Position numbers and translations under genes: made by a program. This document shows, piece after piece, positions 43,084 to 51,431 of a stretch of 64,000 bases of DNA; position 1 is the first letter of the stretch, and every line of letters begins with the position of its first letter. The notes beneath the pieces were generated by a model that saw only the letters and a list, made by a program, of their open reading frames with translations, did not search any database and was not told where the DNA came from. The stretch is from positions 83,258 through 147,257 of the forward strand of contig NZ_SLWU01000002.1 of NCBI RefSeq assembly GCF_004345675.1. Reading direction: 5' to 3'. The DNA is from Caldanaerobacter subterraneus. GTDB taxonomy: Bacteria > Bacillota > Thermoanaerobacteria > Thermoanaerobacterales > Thermoanaerobacteraceae.

Positions 43084-44100
43084 ATGGCAGAAAAGAAATT
43101 AGGTGCTCAAACAGTAAAATTTAAAAATCCTCCTTCCATAATTGCAGGAGGTACAATTGTAGGTCCAAAAGAGGGAGAAGGTCCTTTGAGAGATTATTTT
43201 GACATGATTTTGATAGATGACACGTATGGAGAAAAAAGCTGGGAGAAGGCAGAGTCTAAAATGTTTCAGGATGCCGTGAACTTGGCTCTTAAGAAGGCAA
43301 ATTTAAAAATTTCTGATATTGACTACCTTTTAGGAGGGGACCTCTTGAATCAGATTATAAGTGCTAATTTTGCGGCAAGGCAGTTAAATGTACCTCACTT
43401 TGGGCTTTATGGAGCTTGTTCCACTATGACCGAAGGTTTAACTCTTGGAGCGATGTTAATTGACGGTGGGTATGCGGATTATGTGATAGCCGCTACTTCT
43501 AGCCATTTTTCCACCGCAGAAAGGCAGTTTAGGTATCCGCTTGAACAGGGGATTCAAAGGCCTTTCACTTCGCAGTGGACTGTAACTGGAGCTGGTGCAA
43601 CTATTTTGGCATCTACAGGCGAAGGACCGTATATAACGCATGCTACAACTGGGAAAGTCGTTGACCTCGGCATGAAGGACGCTAATAACATGGGTGCTGC
43701 CATGGCACCTGCAGCAGCAGATACTATAATAACTCACTTCAAGGATACGGGATTTACCATAGAAGACTATGACTTAATTATGACAGGAGATATGGGGAGA
43801 GTAGGGAGAGACATACTTTTAGAATTGCTTTATAAAGAAGGGTTTGACATTGCCGATAAGTATAAAGACTGCGGGATAGAAATTTTTTATGAGTCTCAGG
43901 ACGTTCACTCGGGAGGAAGTGGGGCAGCCTGTTCAGCCGTTGTTTTAAATGGATGGTTGCTTTCCCAAATAAGAAATGGAGTATATAAAAAAGTGCTTTT
44001 TATGGCAACAGGAGCATTATTATCTCCCACCAGTACCTATCAGGGTGAATCTATTCCAGGGATTGCCCATGCAATAACAATATCTACAATACTTTCTTAG
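43084..44100 (+). CDS. spoVAD: Stage V sporulation protein AD
   Basis: A 338-residue thiolase-fold protein. FKNPPSIIAGGTIVGPKEGEGPL, GACSTMTEGLTLGAMLIDGGYAD and MTGDMGRVGRDILLELL are typical of SpoVAD, which binds dipicolinic acid for uptake into the forespore. It lies between spoVAC and spoVAE. Confidence 0.97.
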   Translation: MAEKKLGAQTVKFKNPPSIIAGGTIVGPKEGEGPLRDYFDMILIDDTYGEKSWEKAESKMFQDAVNLALKKANLKISDIDYLLGGDLLNQIISANFAARQLNVPHFGLYGACSTMTEGLTLGAMLIDGGYADYVIAATSSHFSTAERQFRYPLEQGIQRPFTSQWTVTGAGATILASTGEGPYITHATTGKVVDLGMKDANNMGAAMAPAAADTIITHFKDTGFTIEDYDLIMTGDMGRVGRDILLELLYKEGFDIADKYKDCGIEIFYESQDVHSGGSGAACSAVVLNGWLLSQIRNGVYKKVLFMATGALLSPTSTYQGESIPGIAHAITISTILS

Positions 44101-44109
44101 GAGGTAGCT

Positions 44110-44466
44110 ATGGATTATATCAGAGCTTTTTTGATGGGCGGTTTAATTTGTGCCATCGCACAAATTTTGATAGATAAGACAAAATTGACTCCTGCAAGAA
44201 TACTTGTAACATATGTTACACTTGGAGCTATTCTCGGAGGGATAGGAGTCTATAAAAAATTGATCGACATAGGAGGAGCTGGAGCTACTATTCCTCTTTT
44301 AGGTTTTGGGAACTCTTTAGCACAGGGAGTGATAAAGGCCGTAGAAAAGGACGGGTTGATTGGAGCTTTTACTGGAGGACTTACGGCTACAGCAGGAGGG
44401 ATTTCTGCTGCTATATTTTTCGGATACATTTTTGCTCTCATGTTTAACCCTAAAACTAAGAAATAG
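44110..44466 (+). CDS. spoVAE: Stage V sporulation protein AE (SpoVAEB)
   Basis: A 118-residue membrane protein paralogous to SpoVAC, with GGLICAIAQILIDKTKLTPARILV and IGGAGATIPLLGFGNSLAQGVIKAV. It completes the minimal C-D-E core of the spoVA channel; spoVAA and spoVAB are absent here. Its last codons and stop lie inside the first copy of a duplicated terminator hairpin created by the inserted repeat element. Confidence 0.95.
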   Translation: MDYIRAFLMGGLICAIAQILIDKTKLTPARILVTYVTLGAILGGIGVYKKLIDIGGAGATIPLLGFGNSLAQGVIKAVEKDGLIGAFTGGLTATAGGISAAIFFGYIFALMFNPKTKK

Positions 44467-44477
44467 AGTCTTAGTTT
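44451..44477 (+). repeat. Left copy of duplicated terminator hairpin (direct repeat flanking MITE copy 1)
   Basis: These 27 bases match 44728-44754 with one mismatch (44463 A, 44740 G). The repeat includes the stem arms AAAACTAAG and CTTAGTTT. This copy contains the spoVAE stop codon but is followed by the element instead of a T run. Confidence 0.88.
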
Positions 44478-44727
44478 CGGTTTGTTGACAAAATTAGAGA
44501 AGTGGCATTTTGTGTGTAAATGCGACTTGTTACAAAGCGGTAACAAAACTTAGCGAGCTTGAGGAGCGAAGGCGGGGCGAGCGAAAGCGAGCGGCCACGT
44601 TGAGCCTGAAAGGCGAATTGGCCGGGACCCCGCCTAAGCCCTCAAGCGAGCCATAGTTTTGTCGCTTTGTAACTCTGGAGCATTAACACAAAATGCCACT
44701 TAAATGAGAGGGTCTTTGTCAACAGTC
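44478..44727 (+). mobile_element. Terminator-targeting MITE-like palindromic element, copy 1
   Basis: A 250-bp ORF-free element. Near its ends TTTGTTGACAAA and TTTGTCAACAG are inverted, and inside them AAGTGGCATTTTGTGT (44500-44515) is the exact inverse of 44686-44701. The centre is GC-rich and largely self-complementary (GGCGGGG / CCCCGCC). Its tips match the left end of the IS1182-type element at 63758. It is flanked by duplicate hairpins and differs from copy 3 at only three bases that I can see. This accounts for most of the gene-free stretch 44467-44826. Confidence 0.88.
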
Positions 44728-44769
44728 TAAAACTAAGAAGTAGAGTCTTAGTTTTAGCTTTTTTTTATT
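44728..44769 (+). terminator. Right copy of duplicated hairpin with T run: functional spoVA terminator
   Basis: AAAACTAAG pairs with CTTAGTTTT around a loop, followed by AGC and a run of Ts to about 44766. This is the copy that retains the T tract, so it is the working terminator. It also encodes a relic of the spoVAE end (KTKK stop). Confidence 0.85.
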
Positions 44770-44777
44770 TTAGGCTG

Positions 44778-44786
44778 TGATATAAT
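44778..44786 (+). promoter_or_regulatory. Extended -10 promoter element for the CCA gene
   Basis: TGATATAAT gives TGN directly before a perfect TATAAT. No good -35 is visible because the terminator T run occupies that position, which an extended -10 could tolerate. Confidence 0.45.
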
Positions 44787-44826
44787 ATAAAGAGTAAGGG
44801 GAAATTTAGGTAAAAAGGGTGGTTGT

Positions 44827-45999
44827 TTGCGCATACAAATTGAAGGCAAAGAATTGATCTCATATTTAAAAGAAATTTCACAAAAAGTAGGTGTAAAGTC
44901 ATATATAGTTGGAGGGGTTGTGAGGGATTTTTTACTAGGGGTTGAAAACTGGGACATCGATGTAGTAGTAGAGGGAAATGGAATAGATTTTGCTTATGAG
45001 TTAAATGAATATATAAAGGGCGAATTGATAGAATATCCAGCTTTTAAAACTGCTACTATTAAAAAAAGTGGCATTTCAATCGATGTAATTTCTGCCAGAA
45101 GAGAATATTACGATTATCCAGCAGCCTTGCCCAGGATTGAATTTGCTGATATATATGAAGATATGAGAAGAAGAGACTTCACTATTAACACTTTGGCTTA
45201 CGATGTGCTGGAGAAAAAGATACTTGACTATTTTGGGGGAATCGAAGATTTAAAAAAAGGGATAATAAGGGTTCTCCATGAAAAGAGCTTTATAGATGAC
45301 CCCACGAGGATATTTAGGGCTATAAGATATTCTGTGAGATATTCTTTTGAAATTGAAGCTAATACAGAGGCTTTGATGAAAGATTCCATAAAAAATATTT
45401 CCCTCTTATCAGAAGACAGGATAAGGAATGAACTTTTTTTAATACTAAAAGAACCTAAAGCAAAGGAAATGATAGAAAAAGTTATAGAATATGGGATTGA
45501 TAAAGTAATCTTTAAAGATGTTCCTGTAAATGTAGATAAGCTAGATGTTTTTGTTGAAGATTTAGACTTAAGTTTATTCCGTCTTCTAATATTGTTTTAT
45601 AAAATTGCTGAAAAAGACGTGGAAAAAGTGCAGAAGGCTTTAAAGTTGAACAAAGAACATTTGAAAGCTCTTAGAGAACTAATTTTTTTAAGGGAAGAGA
45701 TAAAATACAGAAGGTGGATTAGAAAATTAAGAGAAACATTGGAAAGCGCTAGAAATGAAGTGCTGAAAGTTCTCGAAGTCATGGAAGGAGATAAGGCGAA
45801 AAAAATAATTGAAAGCAAGCCTTATATAAAAGGAAAAGACATTAAAAACTTGGGAGTTTCACCTGGCCCTTTATACGGAGAATTGCTGGATGAGGTATTT
45901 AAAGCTAAACTTGAAGGAAGACTGAAAAGCAAAGAAGAAGAGATTTCGTTTGTGAAGAACATCTTACGAGTTGGAAAGGAGAATACAAGTTGCTGCTAG
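44827..45999 (+). CDS. cca: CCA-adding / poly(A) polymerase-type nucleotidyltransferase (class II)
   Basis: A 390-residue enzyme from a TTG start. The head motif VGGVVRDFLLGVENWDIDVVV contains the catalytic DxD, and RRDFTINTLAYDV, DDPTRIFRAIRYSVRYSF follow, all typical of class II tRNA nucleotidyltransferases. It adds or repairs the 3' CCA of tRNA, or only part of it in organisms with two enzymes. It overlaps the next gene by 10 bases. Confidence 0.92.
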   Translation: MRIQIEGKELISYLKEISQKVGVKSYIVGGVVRDFLLGVENWDIDVVVEGNGIDFAYELNEYIKGELIEYPAFKTATIKKSGISIDVISARREYYDYPAALPRIEFADIYEDMRRRDFTINTLAYDVLEKKILDYFGGIEDLKKGIIRVLHEKSFIDDPTRIFRAIRYSVRYSFEIEANTEALMKDSIKNISLLSEDRIRNELFLILKEPKAKEMIEKVIEYGIDKVIFKDVPVNVDKLDVFVEDLDLSLFRLLILFYKIAEKDVEKVQKALKLNKEHLKALRELIFLREEIKYRRWIRKLRETLESARNEVLKVLEVMEGDKAKKIIESKPYIKGKDIKNLGVSPGPLYGELLDEVFKAKLEGRLKSKEEEISFVKNILRVGKENTSCC

Positions 46000-46592
46000 A
46001 TTTTATATACAGAATTCCAGCTTTGCTTTTGGCGATGAGTTTTCACGAGTTCAGCCATGGATATGTGGCTGACAGGCTAGGAGACCCTACTCCGCGGCAA
46101 AGCGGAAGGCTAACGTTAAATCCTATAGCTCACATAGACCCCATTGGACTTTTAATGCTCTGGATTTTAAAGTTTGGATGGGCGAAGCCTGTTCCAATAA
46201 ATCCGCTTTACTTCAAGGATAGAAGAAAGGGAGTGTTTCTCGTAGCTTTGGCAGGCCCCTTGTCTAATGTTTTACTAGCGATCGTCACCAGGATTTTATT
46301 AGTGCCATTTGGGCATGTCCCTGTTCTGGCACCCATACTATATTTACTGTACGTTTACAATTTAATTTTTGCTGCTTTTAATATAATTCCCGTTCCTCCT
46401 TTAGACGGTTCAAAAGTGCTGTGGAGCTTGCTTCCTCCAAGGGAGGCTTATGTAATTTCCCAGTATGAAATGTACGGACAGGTCCTCCTGCTTGTCTTAG
46501 TATTTACAGGAATTATTGGCAAAGTTATGTGGCCTCTCATAAACGGACTTGACTATTTCATAACTCTCTTACTAAAACCTTTTGGGGTGTAG
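45990..46592 (+). CDS. Site-2 protease family membrane protein (M50)
   Basis: A 200-residue polytopic protein from a TTG start. The zinc motif HEFSHG (HExxH) is in the first helix and NIIPVPPLDGSKVLW, with the third ligand Asp, near residue 135. ALAGPLSNVLLAI is conserved. It is the short YwhC-like branch. Coupling to scpA is common in clostridia. Its substrate is unknown. Confidence 0.9.
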   Translation: MLLDFIYRIPALLLAMSFHEFSHGYVADRLGDPTPRQSGRLTLNPIAHIDPIGLLMLWILKFGWAKPVPINPLYFKDRRKGVFLVALAGPLSNVLLAIVTRILLVPFGHVPVLAPILYLLYVYNLIFAAFNIIPVPPLDGSKVLWSLLPPREAYVISQYEMYGQVLLLVLVFTGIIGKVMWPLINGLDYFITLLLKPFGV

Positions 46593-46594
46593 AA

Positions 46595-47338
46595 ATGTAC
46601 ACAGTAAAACTAGAAATTTTTGAAGGACCTTTTGATCTTTTGTTTCATTTGATTGAAAAAAACGAAATAGATTTGATGGACATTCCCATATCTATAATAT
46701 TAGACCAATATATGGAGTACATAAGAAGTCTGCAAGAAATGGACCTTGACGTAGCTTCGGAATTTATAGTGATGGCTGCTACGCTGGTGGAAATCAAGTC
46801 GAGGATGCTTCTACCGAAATTTAGATTGGAAGAAGAAGCAGAAAAAATAGAAGAGGACCCGAGAGAAGAACTTGTAAAGCAACTTATAGAGTACAAAAAA
46901 TACAAAGAAATTGCGCAGCTTTTAAGCGGAATTTGCGGGATAAACCGCAGGTTTTTTAAAGAGGAGCCAGATTTAAATTATATAGACAAAAGAGTAGCTT
47001 TAAACTATTCGGTTGAAGATATAGTAAATGTGTACAGAAAAATTCTTGAAAGAAATAAAGAAAAAGAAAATAAAATTGAGATAAAGAAGGAAGAATATAC
47101 AGTAGTAAGCAAAATTAAAGAACTGCTGACCTATCTTGTGAAAAAGCCTGCTCTATGGTTTAGTGAAATTGTAAGAAAAAGTAGAAGCAAGTTAGAAGTG
47201 GTGGTATCTTTTGTTGCCCTTTTAGAGCTCATAAAACTAAACAGAGTAGCGGCAGAGCAGCAAACAGCTTATGGGGATATATTTATTAGATTTTTAGGAA
47301 GAGAAGGGAGAAAACATGACCCAGGAAGGCAAGATTGA
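46595..47338 (+). CDS. scpA: Segregation and condensation protein A
   Basis: A 247-residue kleisin: LEIFEGPFDLLFHLIEKNEIDLMDIPISIILDQY at the N-terminus, ASEFIVMAATLVEIKSRMLLP, and a C-terminal winged helix. It links SMC heads with ScpB. It overlaps scpB by 23 bases. Confidence 0.96.
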   Translation: MYTVKLEIFEGPFDLLFHLIEKNEIDLMDIPISIILDQYMEYIRSLQEMDLDVASEFIVMAATLVEIKSRMLLPKFRLEEEAEKIEEDPREELVKQLIEYKKYKEIAQLLSGICGINRRFFKEEPDLNYIDKRVALNYSVEDIVNVYRKILERNKEKENKIEIKKEEYTVVSKIKELLTYLVKKPALWFSEIVRKSRSKLEVVVSFVALLELIKLNRVAAEQQTAYGDIFIRFLGREGRKHDPGRQD

Positions 47339-47822
47339 AGCTATCCTCTTTGCAGCAGGACAAGCAGTAAAAATAAGGACTCTTGCAGAAGCATTAGAAG
47401 TTACTGAAGAAGAAGTAAGGGAGTTGCTTAAAAGGTTAAAGGAAGAATATGTAAAGAATCATAGAGGAATAGACATAGTGATTTTTGAAGATAAAGTTGA
47501 GATGTGCACTAACGATTCGTACGGAGACATTGTAAGAAAGGCTTTGAAGATGGAAATAACCCAAGGGTTATCTCAGGCAGCTCTAGAGGTTTTAGCGATA
47601 ATTGCCTATAACCAGCCTATTACAAAAGCAGAAATTGAAAGAATAAGAGGAGTAAGAAGTGATAAACCTATCAATACCTTATTGGAATACAATTTGATAA
47701 AAGAAAGCGGAAGAGCTTCATCTCCAGGTAGACCTATTCTCTATTCAACTACAGAGGATTTTTTGAAATACTTTGGCATATCTTCTTTAAAAGAATTGCC
47801 CGAAATTGAACCTACTTCTTAG
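47316..47822 (+). CDS. scpB: Segregation and condensation protein B
   Basis: A 168-residue protein with two winged helices: EAILFAAGQAVKIRTLAEALEV and LSQAALEVLAIIAYNQPITKAEIERIRGVRSD, then GRASSPGRPILYSTTEDFLKYFGI. It dimerises on ScpA in the SMC-ScpAB complex. Confidence 0.96.
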   Translation: MTQEGKIEAILFAAGQAVKIRTLAEALEVTEEEVRELLKRLKEEYVKNHRGIDIVIFEDKVEMCTNDSYGDIVRKALKMEITQGLSQAALEVLAIIAYNQPITKAEIERIRGVRSDKPINTLLEYNLIKESGRASSPGRPILYSTTEDFLKYFGISSLKELPEIEPTS

Positions 47823-47861
47823 TTTTAAATGTTTATTCGGGCATTTTATAGAGGTGGAATG

Positions 47862-48464
47862 ATGAAATATATATCTTTTGGCCTTCTAGTTTTTATTTTT
47901 TTAGTTGCCTTCTATTTTTTGCCTCTCAAAGTGAAAGTCAAAAGCAGGAAGGAAGGAGGAACTATTTCCCTGGAAATAGAAATAAATATATTTTTTGTAA
48001 AACTATTGAGATTTAATTTGCATTCTTTTGAAGGCAGTAAGAGTAGCGTTTTGAAAGTTCTGGGGATAAATTTAAATATAGAAAAAAGAGGGAAAGACCT
48101 TTACAAGAAAAGTAGAGAGAGTTTAGGAATAAGTGTAAAAAACATGGGTTTTTTTGAAATTTTGAGGATTTTTAAAGATATGCTAAAAGGAACTGTAGTA
48201 TATAGATTTTACCTTGCCATAAAGGTTGGACTGGAAGATGCAGCTTACACAGCTATTCTGACAGGTTCGCTGTGGGGAATGGTATACACAGCCATTATGC
48301 CCTTTTATAACAACGCAAAATTTTTAAACCCTCCAGAGGTGCATATCATGCCTATCTATGGAGAAAACAGAGTAGAGGGAGATTTAATTTGCATATTTAA
48401 GACGAGCTGTGGTAATATTATTATTAATGGAATGAAGTTGTGGAATAATTTAAAGGGGAGGTGA
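47862..48464 (+). CDS. DUF2953 family protein
   Basis: ATG at 47862 is favoured (AGGTGG upstream); 47859 and 47829 are in-frame alternatives. About 200 residues. An N-terminal membrane helix (ISFGLLVFIFLVAFYFLPL) is followed by a DUF2953 domain. It is regularly found next to ytfJ (gerW) in sporulating Firmicutes, as here, and is therefore likely a spore gene. Function unknown. Confidence 0.75.
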   Translation: MKYISFGLLVFIFLVAFYFLPLKVKVKSRKEGGTISLEIEINIFFVKLLRFNLHSFEGSKSSVLKVLGINLNIEKRGKDLYKKSRESLGISVKNMGFFEILRIFKDMLKGTVVYRFYLAIKVGLEDAAYTAILTGSLWGMVYTAIMPFYNNAKFLNPPEVHIMPIYGENRVEGDLICIFKTSCGNIIINGMKLWNNLKGR

Positions 48465-48468
48465 AAAG

Positions 48469-48915
48469 ATGAGTGACCACCCAATAGATGCCCTGATGAA
48501 AACCACAATGGAAAGCTTAAAGGACATGATTGATGTAAATACTATCGTAGGAGATGCAGTAGAGGCTCCTGATGGAACTATAATAATTCCAATTTCAAGG
48601 GTCACTTTTGGTTTTGCTGCAGGAGGAGGAGAGATAAACCTTTCTAAAGGAGATAAAAAAGGTACTGATCAAGAATCTTCTCAGAGTATGCCTTTTGCTG
48701 GAGGAAGCGGAGCAGGAGTATCTGTACAGCCGGTGGCGTTCATGGTAGTAGGACAAGGACAAATTAGGCTTTTACCTGTCACTCAGAGCGCTATGTTAGA
48801 GAGAATTATAGATTTGACTCCTAAACTTTTAGAAGAAATTCAGAATCTCTTTAGCAAGGGGAAAACGGCAAAAAAACCTCAGAGTCAAATCATTACTACT
48901 GGAAATGATGTTTAA
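48469..48915 (+). CDS. ytfJ: GerW family sporulation protein YtfJ
   Basis: A 148-residue protein: HPIDALMKTTMESLKDMIDVNTIVGDAVEAPDGTIIIPISRVTFGFAAGGGE, the YtfJ/GerW signature, followed by a Gly/Ser-rich tract and a C-terminal helix. In Bacillus ytfJ is a forespore gene. It is coupled to the DUF2953 gene and ends in a strong terminator. Confidence 0.93.
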   Translation: MSDHPIDALMKTTMESLKDMIDVNTIVGDAVEAPDGTIIIPISRVTFGFAAGGGEINLSKGDKKGTDQESSQSMPFAGGSGAGVSVQPVAFMVVGQGQIRLLPVTQSAMLERIIDLTPKLLEEIQNLFSKGKTAKKPQSQIITTGNDV

Positions 48916-48937
48916 AAGTGGGGGAACCCACTTTTTT
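48914..48937 (+). terminator. Rho-independent terminator after ytfJ
   Basis: AAAGTGGG and CCCACTTT pair around a short loop, followed by TTTT. It overlaps the end of ytfJ. Confidence 0.9.
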
Positions 48938-48959
48938 GTATATACAGGGGAGTTGAAAT

Positions 48960-50102
48960 ATGAAGAAATATTTTTCTTTGCTTTTAATTTTGATGTTTTT
49001 TGTCACTTTTTCTAAAGTTTATGGAAGTGATATTCCCTCTGTTTCTGCGAAGGCTGCCATAGTTATGGACCAGAATACAGGTAGAGTCTTGTATGAAAAG
49101 AATGCCCATTTGAAATTACCAATGGCCAGCACTACTAAAATAATGACGCTTCTTATAGCTTTAGAGAGAGGAAATTTAAATGACATTGTGACGGTGAGTC
49201 AAAAGGCAGCGAGTGTGGGAGGTTCTTCTATCTGGCTTTCTCCTGGAGAAAAAATAGATATGGAAAGCCTGCTCTACGGTATCATGTTAAATTCAGGAAA
49301 TGACGCTGCGACTGCTATAGCGGAACATATTGGAGGAACTGTAGAGAATTTTGTTGAGATGATGAATCAAAAGGCGAAAGAGATAGGGGCTTACAATACA
49401 CATTTTGTAACGCCATCAGGGCTTGACATTGGCATTGATGACCATTACACGACTGCTTATGACCTGGCACTCATAACAAGATATGCTTTTTTAAATTATC
49501 CTAAATTTGCAGAGATTGTGTCAACAAAAGAAAAGACGATTCCATGGGAAGGAAAAGAGTGGGACAGGTATTTGAGAAATAAAAATAAGCTTTTGTGGAT
49601 ATACGAAGGAGCTGATGGCGTAAAGACAGGATTTACTAATAAAGCTGGAAGGTGCCTTGTTTCTTCGGCTACCAGAGAGGGGCGGAGGTTTATTGCAGTA
49701 GTTTTAAACAGTCCCCCTATGTGGGAAGACTCCATGAAAATTCTAGATTACGCATTTTCTAGATTCAAGCCTTTTAAGGTATTTGAAAGAAATGATGTGG
49801 TGAAAAAGGTAAAAGTGGAAAAAGGAAAAATAGAAGAAATTGAAGTTGCAGTAGAAAAAGATTGTATCATACCTGTCTCTGAGGAAGAAATTGGGAAAGT
49901 TAATCTAGAGTTTCACATTCCTGATAAGTTAGAAGCTCCAATCAAAAAAGGGGAAAAAATAGGGCATGTAGTTGTAAAAATAGGGGAGGAGAAAGTCTGC
50001 GAGGTTAATTGCCTTTCTTTTCAAGAAGTGGATAGGCAAGATTTTGTGTACAATTTTAAAAGGATAATAAAAAAGTGGATTGAAATTTTTAACCCCTCTT
50101 GA
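48960..50102 (+). CDS. D-alanyl-D-alanine carboxypeptidase (S11, DacB/DacF-like)
   Basis: A 380-residue penicillin-binding protein with signal peptide (YFSLLLILMFFVTFSKVYG). Catalytic S57-T-T-K60, S112-G-N114 and KTGFTN are present. The C-terminal PBP5_C domain and amphipathic tail (FNFKRIIKKWIEIF region) are intact. It is a second S11 enzyme besides DacF; its neighbour ytfJ hints at a spore-cortex role. Its stop codon lies in the first copy of a duplicated terminator hairpin. Confidence 0.92.
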   Translation: MKKYFSLLLILMFFVTFSKVYGSDIPSVSAKAAIVMDQNTGRVLYEKNAHLKLPMASTTKIMTLLIALERGNLNDIVTVSQKAASVGGSSIWLSPGEKIDMESLLYGIMLNSGNDAATAIAEHIGGTVENFVEMMNQKAKEIGAYNTHFVTPSGLDIGIDDHYTTAYDLALITRYAFLNYPKFAEIVSTKEKTIPWEGKEWDRYLRNKNKLLWIYEGADGVKTGFTNKAGRCLVSSATREGRRFIAVVLNSPPMWEDSMKILDYAFSRFKPFKVFERNDVVKKVKVEKGKIEEIEVAVEKDCIIPVSEEEIGKVNLEFHIPDKLEAPIKKGEKIGHVVVKIGEEKVCEVNCLSFQEVDRQDFVYNFKRIIKKWIEIFNPS

Positions 50103-50114
50103 CTTTTCAAGAGG
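50095..50114 (+). repeat. Left copy of duplicated terminator hairpin (flanks MITE copy 2)
   Basis: CCTCTTGACTTTTCAAGAGG is repeated exactly at 50371-50390. It is a perfect stem (CCTCTTGA / TCAAGAGG) around CTTT. It overlaps the stop codon of the carboxypeptidase gene and is followed by the element, not a T run. Confidence 0.9.
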
Positions 50115-50370
50115 AGTCAGTTTGTTGACAAAGTCCTTCTTATTTAAGTGGCATTTTGTGTTAATGCTCCAGAGTTGCAAAGCGACTAAACTAAGGCTCA
50201 CTTTTCGGGCTCAGGCGGGGTACCGGCCAATTCGCCTTTCAGGCTCAGGTGGCCGCTCGCTTTGCTCGCCCCGCCTTCGCTCCTCAAGTTCGCCAAGTTT
50301 AGTTACCGCTTTGACAACAAGTCGCATTTACACACAAAATGCCACTTCTTTATTTTGTCAACAGTCTGCT
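50115..50370 (-). mobile_element. Terminator-targeting MITE-like palindromic element, copy 2 (core inverted)
   Basis: A 256-bp element related to copies 1 and 3 but with its core in the opposite orientation and more diverged. AAGTGGCATTTTGTGT at 50146-50161 is the inverse of 50332-50347. The GC-rich core includes CGCCCCG-type arms. Flanked by exact 20-bp duplicates of a terminator hairpin. The stretch 50103-50459 holds this element, the working terminator, and the leader of the next gene. Confidence 0.87.
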
Positions 50371-50400
50371 CCTCTTGACTTTTCAAGAGGGGTTTTATTT
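50371..50400 (+). terminator. Right copy of duplicated hairpin with T run: carboxypeptidase terminator
   Basis: CCTCTTGA pairs with TCAAGAGG, followed by GGTTTTATTTTG. The upstream copy has AACC before the stem, so the original uninterrupted stem probably extended to AACCCCTCTTGA / TCAAGAGGGGTT. Confidence 0.85.
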
Positions 50401-50414
50401 TGTAATAGTTTTGA

Positions 50415-50452
50415 ACCTCCGAGAATATTTTATTAATGTAAAAATCGGAGGT
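50415..50452 (+). promoter_or_regulatory. 8-bp hairpin covering the ribosome site of the Fe-S flavoprotein gene
   Basis: ACCTCCGA (50415-50422) is the exact complement of TCGGAGGT (50445-50452), which is the SD of the gene starting at 50460. The loop is 22 bases and AT-rich. This is shorter than the similar hairpins at spoIIM, dacF and spoIVB and could be chance. Confidence 0.45.
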
Positions 50453-50459
50453 GAACAAA

Positions 50460-51431
50460 TTGGCAAATAGGCTGGAATGCGTAGATGCAGGGACAGAATA
50501 TTGCCCCTGCTACTTGGCTGAACTTAATGAATGCATAGTGTGCTCTCAACTTCAGGGAAAGAAATTTTGCGATTGCAATTGGAGGGGGGTATGCATTTTT
50601 CAGGAATTTGTGTGGGCTGGTTACAAGGCAAAGGCCACTAGGAGTACCGTTTTTTCTAAAGTTGTAAAGAGGGAAGAGATAAACGACGAGGTGATAGTTC
50701 TTACTCTCAAAGTGCCCAATAAAATGGCTAGGGACCTGAATGAACCTGGTTCTTTTGTTTTTATAAGAGGCTATTTGAGTCCTTCTTTTTTCGACACACC
50801 TATGTCTGTAATGTGGGCAGACGAGGTGGAGGGAATTATTAAGATAGCTGTTCAGGTAACTGGACCTAAGACAAAGCTTATTGCTAACGCGAAAGAGGGG
50901 CAAGAGGTGTACATAAGAGGACCTTACTGGAATGGGATGTTTGGTCACAGGTACATAAAAGGGACACATAATTCTAAGGCTTTAGTAGTTTTAAGAGGGA
51001 TTGCTCAAGCACCTGGAGTGATTGTAATCTTAAAACTAATTCAAAATAAAAACAAAGTCATCGTACTTTTAGATAAAGGAAAAGTTAAGGCCAATTTTAT
51101 AAAAGACTACCTTGAAAAACTTGACATAGCTTTCGTAGAGATAGACCTTTTAACAGAAGAAGGGCAGAGGATTCTAAAAGAATTCATAAAGGACAAAGAG
51201 ATCACTGTTGTCTACAGCGGAGGGTCTGATGAACAGCATCTAAACATTTTAGAGTATTTAGATACATACAACAGTGAAGCGTATTTAGCTGTGTCTAATA
51301 ATAACAAGATATGCTGCGGAGAAGGGATATGTGGGAGCTGTGAAATTGAAATAGAGGGACAAAAGATGAGAACCTGTAAAGTCCAGGTAGATATAAGAAA
51401 AGCATTGGAAAGGAAGATGCTGCGTGGTTAA
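50460..51431 (+). CDS. Sulfide/dihydroorotate dehydrogenase-like FAD/NAD-binding electron-transfer subunit
   Basis: TTG at 50460 fits GGAGGTGA six bases upstream better than GTG at 50451. The 323-residue protein has an N-terminal Cys-rich region (CPCYLAELNECIVCSQLQGKKFCDC), a ferredoxin-reductase FAD domain (EPGSFVFIRGY, FDTPMSVMWAD), an NAD domain and a PyrK-like [2Fe-2S] motif at the C-terminus (CCGEGICGSCEIEI...CK). It likely passes electrons to or from the FAD protein encoded next, with 8-base overlap. The physiological redox partner is unknown. Confidence 0.83.
   Translation: MANRLECVDAGTEYCPCYLAELNECIVCSQLQGKKFCDCNWRGVCIFQEFVWAGYKAKATRSTVFSKVVKREEINDEVIVLTLKVPNKMARDLNEPGSFVFIRGYLSPSFFDTPMSVMWADEVEGIIKIAVQVTGPKTKLIANAKEGQEVYIRGPYWNGMFGHRYIKGTHNSKALVVLRGIAQAPGVIVILKLIQNKNKVIVLLDKGKVKANFIKDYLEKLDIAFVEIDLLTEEGQRILKEFIKDKEITVVYSGGSDEQHLNILEYLDTYNSEAYLAVSNNNKICCGEGICGSCEIEIEGQKMRTCKVQVDIRKALERKMLRG

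Noticed and set aside
44250..44546. A minus-strand ORF overlapping spoVAE and the MITE
   Set aside because: It is a shadow of spoVAE running into the palindromic repeat, with no ribosome site.
44478..44727. Integron attC site or tRNA-like attachment site as the identity of the palindromic repeats
   Set aside because: No integrase or cassette structure; tips match an IS1182-type element and sites are duplicated terminators.
50080..50436. A 118-residue + strand ORF across MITE copy 2
   Set aside because: It runs through both terminator copies and the palindromic element, has no ribosome site and no recognisable protein features.
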